Below, one piece after another: positions 1 through 10,891 of a stretch of DNA of 64,000 nt. The notes below the pieces were generated by a model. That model saw nothing but the letters and a program-made list of their open reading frames with translations, ran no database searches and was not told the origin of the DNA. Positions within the stretch are counted from its first letter, which is position 1. Each line of letters begins with the position of its first letter. Position numbers and translations under genes: made by a program. Source of the stretch: Lunularia cruciata (taxonomy: Eukaryota > Streptophyta > Marchantiopsida > Lunulariales > Lunulariaceae); assembly GCA_948567375.1 (NCBI GenBank), contig OX419758.1, positions 15,319,001 through 15,383,000 of the forward strand, given 5' to 3'.

Positions 1-937
1 ACCTTGACGTGAAAGACGAGATAGCAATAGTAGAGAAGTGGAGTGCAGAGACCTTGTTTTTAAGAAGTAAGTTAACACAAGTAGAAATGGAAGCCAAAGA
101 ACTTTGGGTGGAGGAGATTCTTTGGGGTAAGCATTCAAAAGCGATGAGGGAGGATTTAGTGAGAGTCAAGAAGAAGTAAAAGAGAAGACGGCATTGGTGG
201 AAGTGCTAAAGGGAGAAATTGTTGATGCATGAGTAGAACTAATATATTTCAAGGAAAGTGTGGCAGTAATGGAGCAAGAATTGGAGAATCTAAAGAAGAA
301 GGCAGCTGAGAAAGATCAAGCCTGGCAGCGGGAGTTATCAGGACGTAGTAGAGAAGGGTAACAATTGCAAAGATTGTTGAGAGTGGTGGAAGAACAACTT
401 GCATTAAATTGACAAGAGAAGGAGGCCATGAAGGCTAAGTTTAAAGATGAATTGCAGATGTATCACAATGAATTGGAAGAAGAAAGAGAGAAGGAGAAGC
501 TCAAGATAGTAGTGGAACCCAACAATGTAGTAGGAGTGGTAAGTGGGATAAAGGCAATGCTCAGCACAAAAGTCAAATGGAAGCTAGAAGAAGCCACACT
601 ACACAAGTTGAAGTTGTTAGTACAGGAGACAAGGAAGAGAAAGGCAAAGGATATAGAGTTGAATAATATATTAATTTGTTTGCAAGAATGGGTAGATAGG
701 AAGATGTTAGAAGTAGAAGACAATGTGCGTCTCAAATTAGATCTTGTTAGGATAGAGTTGGATAAACTTTGTAGTGAATTGCAATTGGTCAAGAAGTCCA
801 AAGTAAGTGAAGTAGGAGTTCAAGTATCTTTGGGTGAGTTATCTAAGACATTAGAGAAGAATGGGTTGGAAGATAAAGAGTTAGAAAGGTTACCCATGAC
901 CTCAATTGTAGTTTGTAGTGAAGAAATAGATAGTTAG
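1..937 (+). pseudogene. K protein, C-terminal coiled-coil part (copy A)
   Basis: The longest open stretch is 428-937 (about 169 residues). It is rich in Glu, Lys and Leu with heptad-like spacing, and it aligns by eye with the coiled-coil ends of the other K copies. A shared block reads LHKLKLLVQETRKRKAKD, followed by a conserved segment containing VDRKMLEVED. Upstream of 428 the same coiled-coil character continues but is broken by stops near 178, 232 and 410, so the copy is decayed. The function is unknown. A coiled coil suggests self-assembly, as in a structural or Gag-like protein, but no nucleic-acid-binding motif is visible. Confidence 0.6.
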
Positions 938-1146
938 GAGTGGAATTGAGTAGACCCAAAGAAGGAGGAATACTTGAAGGAACATCGGGTTTGGATGCCA
1001 AAATTGAGGTTGACATCAAATTGGATTAGTAACATATTGGAGACTTGAAGAGGCAGATATGAAGAGGTGCATTCTGATTTTGGATCTGTAGGTTGGAAAA
1101 GTTGTTGTAGAATGGTATAGTTGTTAGTAATTTTCAAAGTGCTTTT

Positions 1147-1158
1147 CCTATTTAAAGG
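1147..1158 (+). promoter_or_regulatory. conserved TATA-like box near K 3' end (copy A)
   Basis: CCTATTTAAAGG lies 679 bp before the element end at 1827. The complete copies have CTATTTAAG at the same distance (about 680 bp). Its conserved position suggests a promoter whose transcript would start in the K 3' tail. No transcript evidence is available. Confidence 0.4.
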
Positions 1159-1927
1159 AGTCATTTGTAGTTCAATGTTGTTCAATATTTGTAATTTTTG
1201 AAGATAGATAAAGCAAAGTCCTGATTTCAGTACTTGTCGCTTGAGCTTAATTCCAAGTATTAACTTTGTGTGTGTATTTGTGAGTGTGTGAAGAATTTCA
1301 AAGTGCAAGTCAATGTGCTTGTTGGATGTTGGATTCCATAGCCTTGATTTTCATTTTGTTTGTTTGATCTAGAATGAAGTGCAATCGAAGCAATGCCTTG
1401 ACAGATCTGAGAGGAATTGTAGTGTTTGTCGTATTTTGCATTTGTGAGTGCAACACTAAGTTGATGCAAAGCAATTTTGATCAAGGAAGTTGTGCCTTTA
1501 GTGGAAGGCTGGAACACAAGTCTGAGGTGAAGGTGCTTTGTAGTGAAGTAGCCATCTTTGGGAGAAATTTGAATCATCACAATGAAGTTTGTTTGGAAAG
1601 ATTTGAATGAGTTGTGATTAAGGAGTGTTAATTTGTGACAAGATTGCTAGCAAGTGTTTATTACTCTCTTTTGGGTGTGGTTTCTACTTAAGAGATTAAA
1701 GATGCAACCAAGAAGAATAACTTGTTACCATTTGTCTTTGTATTTGAACATTTCTGATTTGTATCTCTGCGGGAACAAACTTTATTTGCCTGATTATCAC
1801 AAAAGTGATACTTGTTGGGTTATCACAATATGTGAAGAATTCAAGAAAACCATCATTGGGAGATTTCACGTGATGAATGTTGCATGAGTTGCAAGAGATA
1901 GATTGATGGAATTGAGACAGATTGGTT

Positions 1928-2780
1928 CTATGCTACATCACTCAATTCCAAAACACAATAATACAAAAATAGGAAGATATAGGAAGACAAAAATTTGGAT
2001 TGGTTTGTGAGAGGCTTGAAATCACATACCAAGTTGGAAGAAACCATGTATGGGCCCAAACATTTAGAAGAAGCCATGCAATTAGCCAACCGTTTTGATT
2101 TCTTAGTTGCCATAACTTGGCTCTCAACCTGAACTTTCAAAAAACCTACAAACACATAACATACGGTGGTAGAGCCGGCACTAATGGACATTGATGTCAT
2201 CTAAAATGTCACCATGTGGTATTCCAAATATAGAAAGAATATGACAAAATGGTGATTACTTTTATTGTCTCCAAATTGAACATTGCATTGACAAGTATCC
2301 TACTAAGAATAGATGACCTCAACCATTGCCCAAATAGAATTCTTGGAGCATGAAGATCAATGAAACCAAAGGTCACAATAAGAGATATAAAGCTACTTAT
2401 TATGAACTTGATTTATTCCAATGAGATTGAAGGTTTAACCTACACAAGTTTGATAAATTTGCAAGATATGATATCCAATTATGGTTGTATAATTTTGGTT
2501 GACTATGGAATTTTTGAGAATTACATCTCCATACAATTAGCAAAAGAATTATAAATTCCTATCAAGCGTTAATTGATAATAGATTGATGATGGTGGATGG
2601 TAGAAAGGATTTTGTATTTTGTACCTCACATCTTGTTGCATTCAAGATAAGCAAAAAGTATTTAGAGTATAGAAGATTTGTAGTAGTTTTTCTACTTGAT
2701 AATATCATGCTAGGTCTTTTTTGGCTTGAATGTCATAGGATTCAATTTGATTGGGCTTGATGAAAAATTCAAGTATAATA
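1928..2780 (+). pseudogene. G4 gag and protease remnant
   Basis: The opening section resembles the end of a Ty3 Gag. In the + frame near 1995-2115 there is FVRGLKSHTKLEE followed by LEEAMQLANRFD, a typical Gag stretch. A decayed zinc-knuckle region follows (YCLQIEHCIDKYP near 2255-2290). From about 2360 a pepsin-type protease is visible: CIILVDYGIFENYIS near 2485-2535 corresponds to the usual active-site motif with DSG changed to DYG, and later LLDNIMLGLFWLE near 2690-2735 matches the second conserved block. Stops and frameshifts are frequent. This is the upstream part of the G4 element that continues to 5569. Confidence 0.6.
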
Positions 2781-3089
2781 CCAATATTATAATATTGGTA
2801 ATATTGGTAGTATTATAATATTTTTGCTAAGAGTAGTCAATCCCAAGATAGGAAGTTTGCAAATATAGTGGTTGTAGAACAAGCTTTGGAGAAAGATATT
2901 ACTTAGCTATATGGATCAAACCAATTTCATAAGGAAAATCTAATAAGGAGAAGAAGTTTCAAAAAGGAAATAGTTGATTAGATAATTCAAAAGTTTACAA
3001 ATATATTTTTGGATGATCTTCCAAAGGGTTAGCCTTTGATCAAGGTATCCCTTTCAAGAGCAAGCTTTTGCTAGATAGTACTCTAGTGA

Positions 3090-4200
3090 GTAGACCAATC
3101 TACTGGCTCTCACTAAAGAAGTTAAAGTCAAATAATATTGACCAACTTATTGGAGATGTGTTTTATAGAACATAGTTTATAGTTACTATTCGTCTAAAGA
3201 AGGATCAAGGACTTTGATTTTGTATTGACTATCAACTTGTAAATAAAAAACTATATAAAGTGCATATCTCTTGCCTCAAGTTGATGATCAATTAAGTGTA
3301 ACTTGATACTTTTCAAAGTTGGATCTTCAAAACAGCTATTGGGAACTGCAACTGATAGAGAATTCATGCAGAAGACAACCTTTCATACAAGGTATGGGCA
3401 TTTTGAATATAGAATTTTATCTTTTGGGCTCACTAATGCTCCAACAATCTTCATGGATAAAAACATTGGGTGCTAGAAGGGCTATTAACATGTGATAGTG
3501 TTCTTGGATGGCATTTTGATTAACAATAAAACATAGGCAAAACACAAGAACCACATCTAAAAAGTCTTGAGACATTTATGAAAATGGAAGCTTTTATTGA
3601 AGAAGTCCAAGAGTGCCTTTTGGCAAAAAGAAGTTACCTTCTTGGCCCATCAGGTTTCATTGAAGGAATGGAAGAGGAGAAAATCAATACTTATTGATGG
3701 TTTGTCCATTATTATGCCTCATATGGCTGCACTGTTGATTGATCTCTTTGAGAAGACAACAAGTTACAAGTGGGCCACCAAACAAGAAGAAGCTTTCAAT
3801 AAACCTAAGTATATGGTGTCTTCATGCTCCATCTTCCAACCATATGATCCTCAACTACTTTGTGTGATTAATTTTGATGCTTTTAACTTCACCCTTGAAG
3901 ACACAAATTTCTAGATGGATTGTATCCCATTGCCTTTGTATCTTCACAACTAAACATAGTAAAAGGAATTATTCTATTCAAGATCAAAAAAACTTGCAAT
4001 AGTATAAGCAACAAAAGTATGAAGACATTGCCTCTTGGAGAAACAGGTGATAATGCAAACTGATCACAAACCTTGGTGCAGATTTTACATTTGTAGCACA
4101 TGTAGAGTTTGCATCATTGATGGGAGGAACAACTATGACCATTTGATATCAAAATTAAGGACAAATTTGGAGGTTCAATGTTATTCTTGATGCACTATCA
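3090..4200 (+). pseudogene. G4 reverse transcriptase and RNase H remnant
   Basis: Broken Ty3 RT. FCIDYQLVNKK near 3213-3250 corresponds to the block before the fingers. [11 protein letters not shown] near 3380-3412 and [13 protein letters not shown] near 3420-3460 are the palm motifs. The catalytic YxDD block reads VFLDGILI (3490-3520), with the second Asp replaced by Gly, so this copy would be inactive even without its stops. The thumb and connection follow, with an open stretch at 3597-3914 (about 105 residues) containing YKWATKQEEAF and INFDAFNF, the start of RNase H. The rest of RNase H to about 4200 is frameshifted. A line such as MQTDHKPW near 4050-4075 corresponds to the usual TDHKPL. 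Confidence 0.7.
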
Positions 4201-4359
4201 CAATACCTTGATGTGAAGATCCTTCTAAAGTCTCCTATGATAGCAATAATACCATAGTATTGATATACTCAAAGTTACACATAGAGTTCAAGATTGCTTT
4301 ATAATATTATAAAGCTCCTTCTTTCATATTAATTAAAGTATTTTTGCAACACATGACAT

Positions 4360-5569
4360 GGTGTAGGACACCTTTTCAATAAAAGATAGGCTTCTATTTT
4401 ATGAGAACTAAATCTATGTTTCAACTATGGGAGATATATGACTTATGCAACTTCAAAAGGTGCATACTTACCAATAGCTTGTCTCATGGGTGTAGACAAG
4501 ACCTTGAGTACACTACAACATCAAAGGTGGTGGCCAAATATAGCACAAGGTGACTAAGAGTTTGTTTGATCTTATGAGAGCTACCAATGCAACAAGTCCA
4601 ACAGCCAAAAATCATGTGGACTACTCTAATCAGTCCCCATTCCATTTCCATGATGGTAGTATGTAAGTCTCATCACATACTTCCTTGAGATGGATCAAGG
4701 CCACACAGTAATTATGGTGTTTGTCAATAAAATTAGCAACAAGTTTCAATTTGCACCCATTATAAATACTCCAACATTAGAGCTTATCTACCTCAATATG
4801 ATCTTCAAACACCATGGGATATCAAGGGTTCTCATCTTTGATGATGATTCTTGATTGAGTGGAAAATTTGGCAAACACTTTTTAAACTCCTTGGCACCAA
4901 GCTTTCCTTGTCTATAGACTATCATCCTCAAACTAATGAGAAAATTGCACTCTGGAGGATATGTTATGTGCCTTTTTCAACATTCATCACATTGATTGGG
5001 TTACTTGTCTTGTAATTGCTGAGTTTGTCTACAATAATTCCAAGCAAGCAAGTACATGCTTCTCTTCATTTCCTTAATTTATAGGTAAAATTTCTTTATT
5101 CTAGATTCTTTTCTTGCTCCATTGCTATCTCATGTCCTTTATACTCTCACCTTCTTGTACCAGTTGTCTACTTCCTTACACACCATGCCCTGTATTATCT
5201 TCTTTCTACTCAAAATTAATCAAAGCAATATGCTCATAGCTATTTTTGTAATCTCACTTTTTTAATCAATGATAAGATTATGCTTTCCTCTAGTAACCTT
5301 CCTTTTTCTCTTGACACCCAAGTTAGGAAACTTAATCCCAATTGGGTATGTCTCTTTGATATTCTTCAAATCATTTATCTTATCTTTTACAAACTTGCAC
5401 TTCTTGGTCACATGAAGATCCATCCAATATTCAAAGTTAAAACACTTTGTTTATAACCCATCTTCTTTTCCTACTCATACAAAAACACCTCCTCCTTTGA
5501 TCTCTATTAATGATCATGAAGAATAAAAAGTTCACCATATATTTGCACATCATTACATCCAACATGGCA
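4360..5569 (+). pseudogene. G4 integrase and start of chromodomain
   Basis: Ty3 integrase fragments appear in order. GVDKTLSTLQHQRWWPN near 4490-4540 is the end of the HHCC region. A core segment contains VIMVFVNKISNKF (about 4710-4750) and the conserved block with HGISRVLIFDDDS (4810-4855). A frameshifted stretch follows. The GPF-type C-terminal module reads KLIPIGYVSL / LNPNWV around 5330-5350, and then GHMKIHPIF near 5412-5440 is recognisable. A chromodomain-like start (near 5505-5569) is cut by LTR-1 at 5570. The order integrase, GPF module, chromodomain marks G4 as chromovirus-like. It is the most decayed of the four Ty3 families here. Confidence 0.6.
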
Positions 5570-5754
5570 TGTGAGTTGGCATATCTCACTCAAAATGAAC
5601 CTCTAATAGCTTTCAAGGTAGTGTACCATGGACTAAGAAGGCAAAGAACCCAAACTCTATTACACTCCTCCCAAGCTAAAACTCCAAGGCTCCTTCAAAA
5701 CTCAAGTTATTGCTCACTGGAGAGCTCAATAAGAGATACTTACAAATGAAATGA
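5570..5754 (-). repeat. LTR-1 fragment (G1), cut by K copy B
   Basis: TGTGAGTTGGC at 5570 matches the inner end of LTR-1 (TGTGAGCCAGC at 16350). The next 180 bp follow LTR-1 closely, including GTACCATGGACTAAGAAGGCAA and the CTCACTGGAGAGCTCAAT segment. It interrupts the G4 chromodomain. At 5755 a K element starts, so the remainder of this LTR is missing here. Confidence 0.7.
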
Positions 5755-6147
5755 TGTGGTACTCACATTTTTATTTTTTTATTTTTGTTGTATTTTGAAA
5801 TAGAAGTGCAAGGACAAAGTGGTATTGAACCCAAATGGCATTGGAAGGAGAAAATTGTGTCTTTGGGTGGTTGAAACCCAAAGTAACATGACTCTGAGTC
5901 TGAAGCAAAGTACTTGGATTAGACCCAGCCAAAGAAACCCAAAGTAAGGGAACTTTGTCTTGGAGTGATCAACCTGATGCAAAGATGGCATAACAAATTC
6001 CCTTTGGATAGGTCAATCAAGAAAGTACAGGCAAAGAAATAGCGGACAAGGTGCAAACTACTTACCTAGATAACCCCGAGGGGAAGTCATGCAGAAGAGG
6101 TGTGTTTTAATGACAAGTGATAGAGGAATGGCTGATCAATGAAGAAC

Positions 6148-6154
6148 TATAAAA
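6148..6154 (+). promoter_or_regulatory. TATA box of the K gene (copy B)
   Basis: TATAAAA lies 34 bp upstream of the ATG at 6182. The same box (CTATAAAAATTGGGC) precedes the ATG in K copies C (23409-23416, minus) and D (53642-53649, minus), so it is likely the genuine core promoter of the K gene. Confidence 0.5.
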
Positions 6155-6181
6155 TCGAGACTTTGTTGAGGGGATTTTGAA

Positions 6182-9100
6182 ATGTCATACAAGTATCCCA
6201 AGCCACCATGTAGTCAATCCAAAGGAGTGCCTATGGCCAAGCCAGTCAAGCATTTGATGTTTAATAAGTCTGAAGGAGTTAGGATCTTGAGACCAGGAGA
6301 CGGTAGAATTATCCTTAAGCTTCCACGCATTAGAGATTGCACAATGCCAAAGAAGGGTGAGAAGAAGAGTCCTTTGCTCACAATGAGAAATCCATCGATT
6401 CAAAGATTTGATATGATAGCTCGGAGTGAAGTACTAAGTAGACTTTGGATCACTTTTCTAGCATCGAATTGGAATTTGAGTTTTCCAAGGTTCATGGCAG
6501 AATGTAATTCTCCGAGGACAAGAGAAGAGAGAAAACACAGATTGCACACTCAAACATTCGATGCCCCAAGGGAGCACCTTCTCTTTATTATATAAACAAA
6601 GAGGATCTCCTCCAAGGAATCTCCACCATAGGATTAGGGACATAGATAGGTGACATGTCAGCAAGCTCCACCCTTGGATTACTTACTTGGATGGGTGACT
6701 TGTCTGGTCTAGGTCCTATCTGGTTGGTCAAACAAGCTTTGACCGGAGGGAATCTTTTAGGGAATCTTCCTGTAGGAATCTCAGAATCATGTAAGGTACC
6801 GTTGGAAAGCTCTCGACAAGACAAAGCAGGGGGAGGGAAGGCCAGCATATCCTCTGTTGGGGGGGGGGGGTTAAATGTGGACATTTTTGAGGCCTAATTC
6901 ATCCATTTAGGCCTCCAAAATTGCCTTCAAAGATTTCAGGCATATTTTGGTTCCTACTCTATTAGTAGAAGTCCCCTTTTGGTGATACCACTTTCTGATC
7001 TGTTTAGTCCATCATGTGTAACATCCTTCCAAATGTTACCAAACCAATTCTCACATTTAAATCATATGTTTAGTTATTGGTTCTAAGGTTCTCAAGTCTA
7101 TTTTGGTTTCTGCCCTATTAGTAGAAGTACTCTTTTGGTGATACTTCTATCTGATCTATTTTGACCATCATGTATAACATCATTCTAGATGTTACCAAAC
7201 TGAATTTCACATCTAGACTATGGCTAACCCTTGGTATTACACAGAAGTAGCCTGGAGTGATTTTGAGGAGGGACCTAAGAATGAAGGGAAGAGAGGCAAT
7301 CTGGCTTGATGGATAGAGTCAAATTGGAGTTGGTGTTGCGAAGAGAGGCCGGTGAGGAAACTGGGGCAATGTTTATTGGGAAAGGAGAGTCTGTGGAGGA
7401 GATAGATGAAATTTTCAATTCTTTTACAACACCGTGCATGAAGAATCGGTACAAGGTGGATACCTATCAAGACCCAGTCAGGCAAAGAATCATTGAGACA
7501 ATGATGGCACTCTTCAAGCTCGATCACACAACTTGTGTAATGAAGCATTAGGCGGTCTTCTTCCACTAGAAGTTTGCAGGCGCACCAATGCATTCACCAA
7601 AGAACGCGATAGATGGTGTGGTGTTGGGGAGATCAAGATGCTCCTCACTATTTGGTGCCATTTGCTGCCCATTTCTACTTCGGACTGAATTTGATGAAGG
7701 AGACTGAGCAAAGAAAGATGGTGTCACATTTTCATCCAGACTTACAAAAGACACTAGATGACAAAGAACAACAATGTATTCAACATATCCAAGTGATGAA
7801 CACTATGCGCACACATGGCAGTATCTGAGAGTATCAATGACCATCCTGAAGACAAAGAAGCAAAGTCACTTGGAGGAGAGTTTGTTGCCAATTAAGCCAA
7901 AGAAGGTGAGGAAGGTGAATCTGAGGCAAGAACTTGTAGTGCTCAATGAGTCATTGGGAGCAGAAGAATTGAAATGTGAAGTTGAGTACAAAATTGAAGA
8001 CCTGGGAGAAGAAGAAGAACTGAAGTTGACACTGCAAAGTGAAGAGCTGAGTAGTGGAAGTGAAGCAACAAGGAGAAGATGATGCTGACAAGGAAGAGCA
8101 AGAGTTCCATGCGGCAATTGATTAGATGGAAGGAGGAGGAAACCGGTGTCATGAATTGCCCACCGTGTAGATTTAAGAAACTCTGGAGGCTGAGCCAAAG
8201 TCGGAAGTTCAAAGGGGTAAAAGAGGGAGAAGGCATGTTATTATTGTGGGAGCAGAAGCAAATAATGTAAGTCTGGTAGTGGAAGAGGGGGAAAGCTCAG
8301 ATGACGTACCTTTGAGAGTTAGAAGATTAAGACTTTGGAGTAGAGTTCCAGTAGAAGAAGAGAGGAGAGAAGAGCCAAAGCAATCTGAGAGCTTATGAGT
8401 CTTTGACAGGGTAGAGCACTTGTCATAGGTAGTTTGTCCCTTGCTGTTGCAACTGAAGAAGAAGAGAGATCACTCAAGAGTGAAAGATGAATTGGTAGTA
8501 GTGCAGTATATGAGTGATGAAAATTTGGAGTTGAGAAGAAAGTTGAGATAGGGAGAGTGAATTAGTAGAAATTTGGACTGATGTAGAGTTGAGGAGGAAG
8601 GAAATTGAGAGTTTAACAAAAGACTTTGTGAAGAGAGGAAAAGCCATGGCAAAGCAAGAAGAAGATTGGACAGAGTACTTTGGTGAAGACTGAGGCCTTG
8701 AGGGCCAAAATGCACGATACTTGACTGGAAGTTATCCATTTGAAGGCGATGGTCATTCTCATGGGACAAGAATTGGAGAGTTTGAAGGCAAGTGTGGTAG
8801 AGAAAGATTGGGCTTGGCAAAAGGAGTTAGCCACACAAGATAGAGAAGGAGAGTGATTGTGTGGGTTAGTCAGAGGAATGGAAGAATAGCTCAAGCAGAG
8901 TATGAAGGAGAAAGAAGCATTGAAGGCCGAGTTGGAAGATGAGGTGAAGATGTATCAGGAGGAGTTTTTAGCAAAGAGAGAGAAGGTGCAGACACCAAAG
9001 TGGGAGGCAATCAAAGAGGTCACCATAAGAGTGAAAGCAATGCTTGGTACTATGTTTGAAGTTCAGTTGGAAGAAGCAAGACTGCACGAATTGAAATTGC

Positions 9101-9190
9101 TAGTATAGGAAATGAGAAGGAAGAAAGTGAAAGACATTGAATTGAACAAGTTGTTGATTTGCTTGAGAGATTGAGTAGATAGGAAGATAT
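6182..9190 (+). pseudogene. K protein gene, copy B
   Basis: The reading starts at the ATG at 6182, chosen because it follows the conserved TATA box and corresponds to the starts in copies C and D. The first part runs to 6502 and ends in the conserved block LASNWNLSFPRFM. The solo LTR-2 then interrupts, and coding resumes at 7247. A conserved segment YQDPVRQRIIETMMALF followed by LDHTTCVMKH lies at 7460-7550. At 7610-7615 the bases are TAG ATG, then MVWCWGDQDAPHYLVPF and FHPDLQKTLDDKEQQ. From about 7840 to 8270 the protein is highly charged. From about 8480 to 9190 it is coiled coil, including EARLHELKLLV near 9066. Several stops and frameshifts show it is not functional. No known family is recognised. 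Confidence 0.6.
6503..7241 (-). repeat. solo LTR-2 with perfect 5 bp target duplication
   Basis: The 739 bp insert runs from TGTAATTCTCC to GGTATTACA and is flanked by CAGAA at 6498-6502 and 7242-7246. It is the reverse complement of the G2 LTR (compare 41929-42680) and has no internal element sequence, so it is a solo LTR left by recombination. It splits the K gene exactly after the FPRFM block. It holds the family's two near-identical internal blocks, at about 6940-7060 and 7080-7200. The sense TATATAATAAAG lies near 6588-6600. A G-run of at least nine bases is at 6860-6870. Confidence 0.92.
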
Positions 9191-10891
9191 AAGAAGCAGG
9201 AGATAATTTCTTCTCTATCTCTCCTCTCTCATTTGGTATTCTGACTCATACCATGTAAGTATTGCATCCTCAAAGAAATCTGGTAATAATGAGGCCCACT
9301 CATTCTTCCTCCTCTCATTTTTTCCTATGCAAGCTCTCTTGAAGTCTCTCACAAACGCCCCCATATCTTCTCTATCCTTGCCAAAGAAAACCGGAAGTTT
9401 CCCCATCTTAACCCCTCACTATCTTTCTTTTCTCTCAATTTTTTTCTCTTTTCTTTCTCTCACTCTATAACTAATAGAGTATGTACATGACTAACACCAT
9501 TTGAGAATAATCCACCCTAGGGAACAAAAAAAGTTAAGGTTACTCCAAGATTTCTATAGCAACATCAAATCCTAGAGTGCATATTAATCAAACTCTCATA
9601 GATAGTTTATCCATAAGTTGAAAGATTATCTCCATCACTAATCTTGAGAACTAGTTGATGAAGGTGGTAGTATTTCTATAGTTGTACTAAGACTCTCTCC
9701 AAGATCCTTCACCAAAGTCTCCAAAAGTGCTTTTACTCCACTACACTCATGTCCTTTTGGAAGTCCTTCCACTCCACAAACCTCACACAACTCCTTGGTC
9801 TTAGATCTTCTCCCTCCTAATCTTGGCGAAGAAGGTCCAACATGCAAACCCAAATCAAGTAATCATCTCCTTTCCCCCAATCTCTTGTTCTCAAAGATCA
9901 ATGGACATGAAATTGCCTTATGTCCCTTCTCTCCACATAGAAAGCACTTAGACTCACTCTTTCCTCCAAGTGGTGTAGGTTTTTGGATCCTCTTAACACT
10001 CTCTTCAAATTCTATTCTAAACTCTATTCTCCTCAAATCCACCCCTAAAATCATCTCAAACCCTTGGAGAACCTTGCATAGCCTTAATTTTCACTCTTGG
10101 TGACCGTCCATGTTCCCAAGATGAGCCTAAACCCTCAAACATGCTTTTTGTTGCCCTCACACTCCTCATGCATGAAATCTAAACTATGCAAAATTGACCC
10201 TTCTTCACAATGTTAGTCAAATCTCGCAACTCGTATCTCAAACTCTTCTGAAATTTTGCACACTTGATCAAAACTCTATGAAATTTTTCTATACAAAATT
10301 TTAGATCTTTTCATTGAGCCATTTGGCCTAGGCACCTTTCTATTCAGCACACATATTGGTCTAAAAACCACCCCCTTCACTTTAAAAACTTATAACTCTC
10401 TTGTCAAGAATGATCTATGTCTTACTTTTGTGTCAACAGGTAGGATACATTGCACTAAATTTTCTTGGAAATTTTTAGAATAATCCAAAAAATTGAAGAA
10501 ATGGCAGAATTTATACAATTTTCCAAGCAATCATGTGTAGAAATTTCAAGTCCAGATTAAAGATAACCCAAGCTATCATGTAGAAATTTCAAGTCCAGAT
10601 CCAAAACTTGAGATTTTGCCCATAATCACCTTAATCCCCAAAATCTACAATCCACCTCACACAATCTCTCCAAATCCTCTCAAGTGTACAAGATGTACAA
10701 AATCACCTCAAAGACATCATAATGAACTAGAGGGTATAAAAACAGGTCCAAATTCTCAAACATAAGTTCATCACTCTCCTCTCCTAAAGTTCTCTCCAAG
10801 TGAGCTCTCATAGCCTCCTTCTATCTAATATAGCATTGTATGCGGAACATTATCTTGCCTTCTAGAGAGGTCCCGGCAATGGAACCAAAAA
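9191..10891 (-). mobile_element. G1 internal region, copy 1 (5' leader, upstream ORF, start of gag)
   Basis: This is reverse-strand G1 sequence parallel to 14590-16349. In sense order it has a primer-binding-like stretch just inside LTR-1 (10868-10890, sense TTTTTGGTTCCATTGCCGGG), a roughly 800 bp leader, an upstream ORF with zinc-binding motifs (10060-9638), a spacer, and the start of gag (9406-9215, beginning GKLPVFFGKDREDM). It breaks off at 9191 against K copy B. The primer-binding-like sequence resembles the TTGGCGCCGTTGCCGGGGA type seen beside many plant Ty3 LTRs, with substitutions. Confidence 0.75.
9638..10060 (-). pseudogene. G1 upstream ORF with zinc knuckle (copy 1)
   Basis: The sense translation contains KCFLCGEKGHKAISCP, a classical C-x2-C-x4-H-x4-C knuckle. 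After one in-frame TGA near 9861 (GGA or GGG in the sister copy) comes LHVGPSSPRLGGRRSKTKEL, then CEVCGVEGLPKGHEC, a second Cys/His-rich block, and ALLETLVKDLGE. The ORF lies between the leader and gag. The same ORF is present in the copies at 15018-15380 and about 38330-38697, so it is a real component of the family rather than chance. Its role is unknown. A nucleic-acid-binding or packaging accessory is a reasonable inference from the knuckle. Confidence 0.6.

Larger units (their letters stand above)
1..1827 (+). mobile_element. K element copy A, 3' part
   Basis: This is the downstream half of a K unit, recognised because it runs parallel to the complete copies at 20029-23802 and 50237-54033. 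It holds the coiled-coil end of the K gene, then the conserved TATA-like box, then a roughly 680 bp non-coding tail with the same motifs (for example TGCTTGTTGGATGTTGGATT near 1317). The tail ends in GGGTTATCACA at 1827, matching the GGGTTGTCACA and GGTTGTAACA ends of the other copies. The 5' part lies outside the window, so its target duplication cannot be checked. The sequence after 1827 belongs to a different element. Confidence 0.75.
5755..9190 (+). mobile_element. K element copy B, 3' truncated, with nested solo LTR-2
   Basis: The 5' end TGTGGTACTCACA matches the sense 5' ends of the complete K copies (TGTGGTACC). A non-coding leader of about 425 bp follows, then a TATA box, then the K gene, then the coiled-coil region up to about 9190. 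There it stops abruptly against reverse G1 sequence, without the K 3' tail. A reverse solo LTR-2 interrupts the gene at 6503-7241. The base pairs before the start are AATGA (5750-5754). The partner duplication is lost with the 3' end. Excluding the solo LTR, about 2.7 kb of K remains. Confidence 0.75.

Noticed and set aside
463-801. Reverse ORFs opposite K coiled-coil segments (463-801, 20974-21483, 51416-51676, 52047-52688)
   Set aside because: They mirror the Glu/Lys-rich sense strand, giving Ser/Phe/Leu-rich shadow reading frames. The sense frames are conserved among copies.
6860-6870. G-run as a G-quadruplex or assembly gap
   Set aside because: A single homopolymer within an LTR-2 copy that is C- or G-rich at this point in other copies too. 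Nothing else supports a special role.
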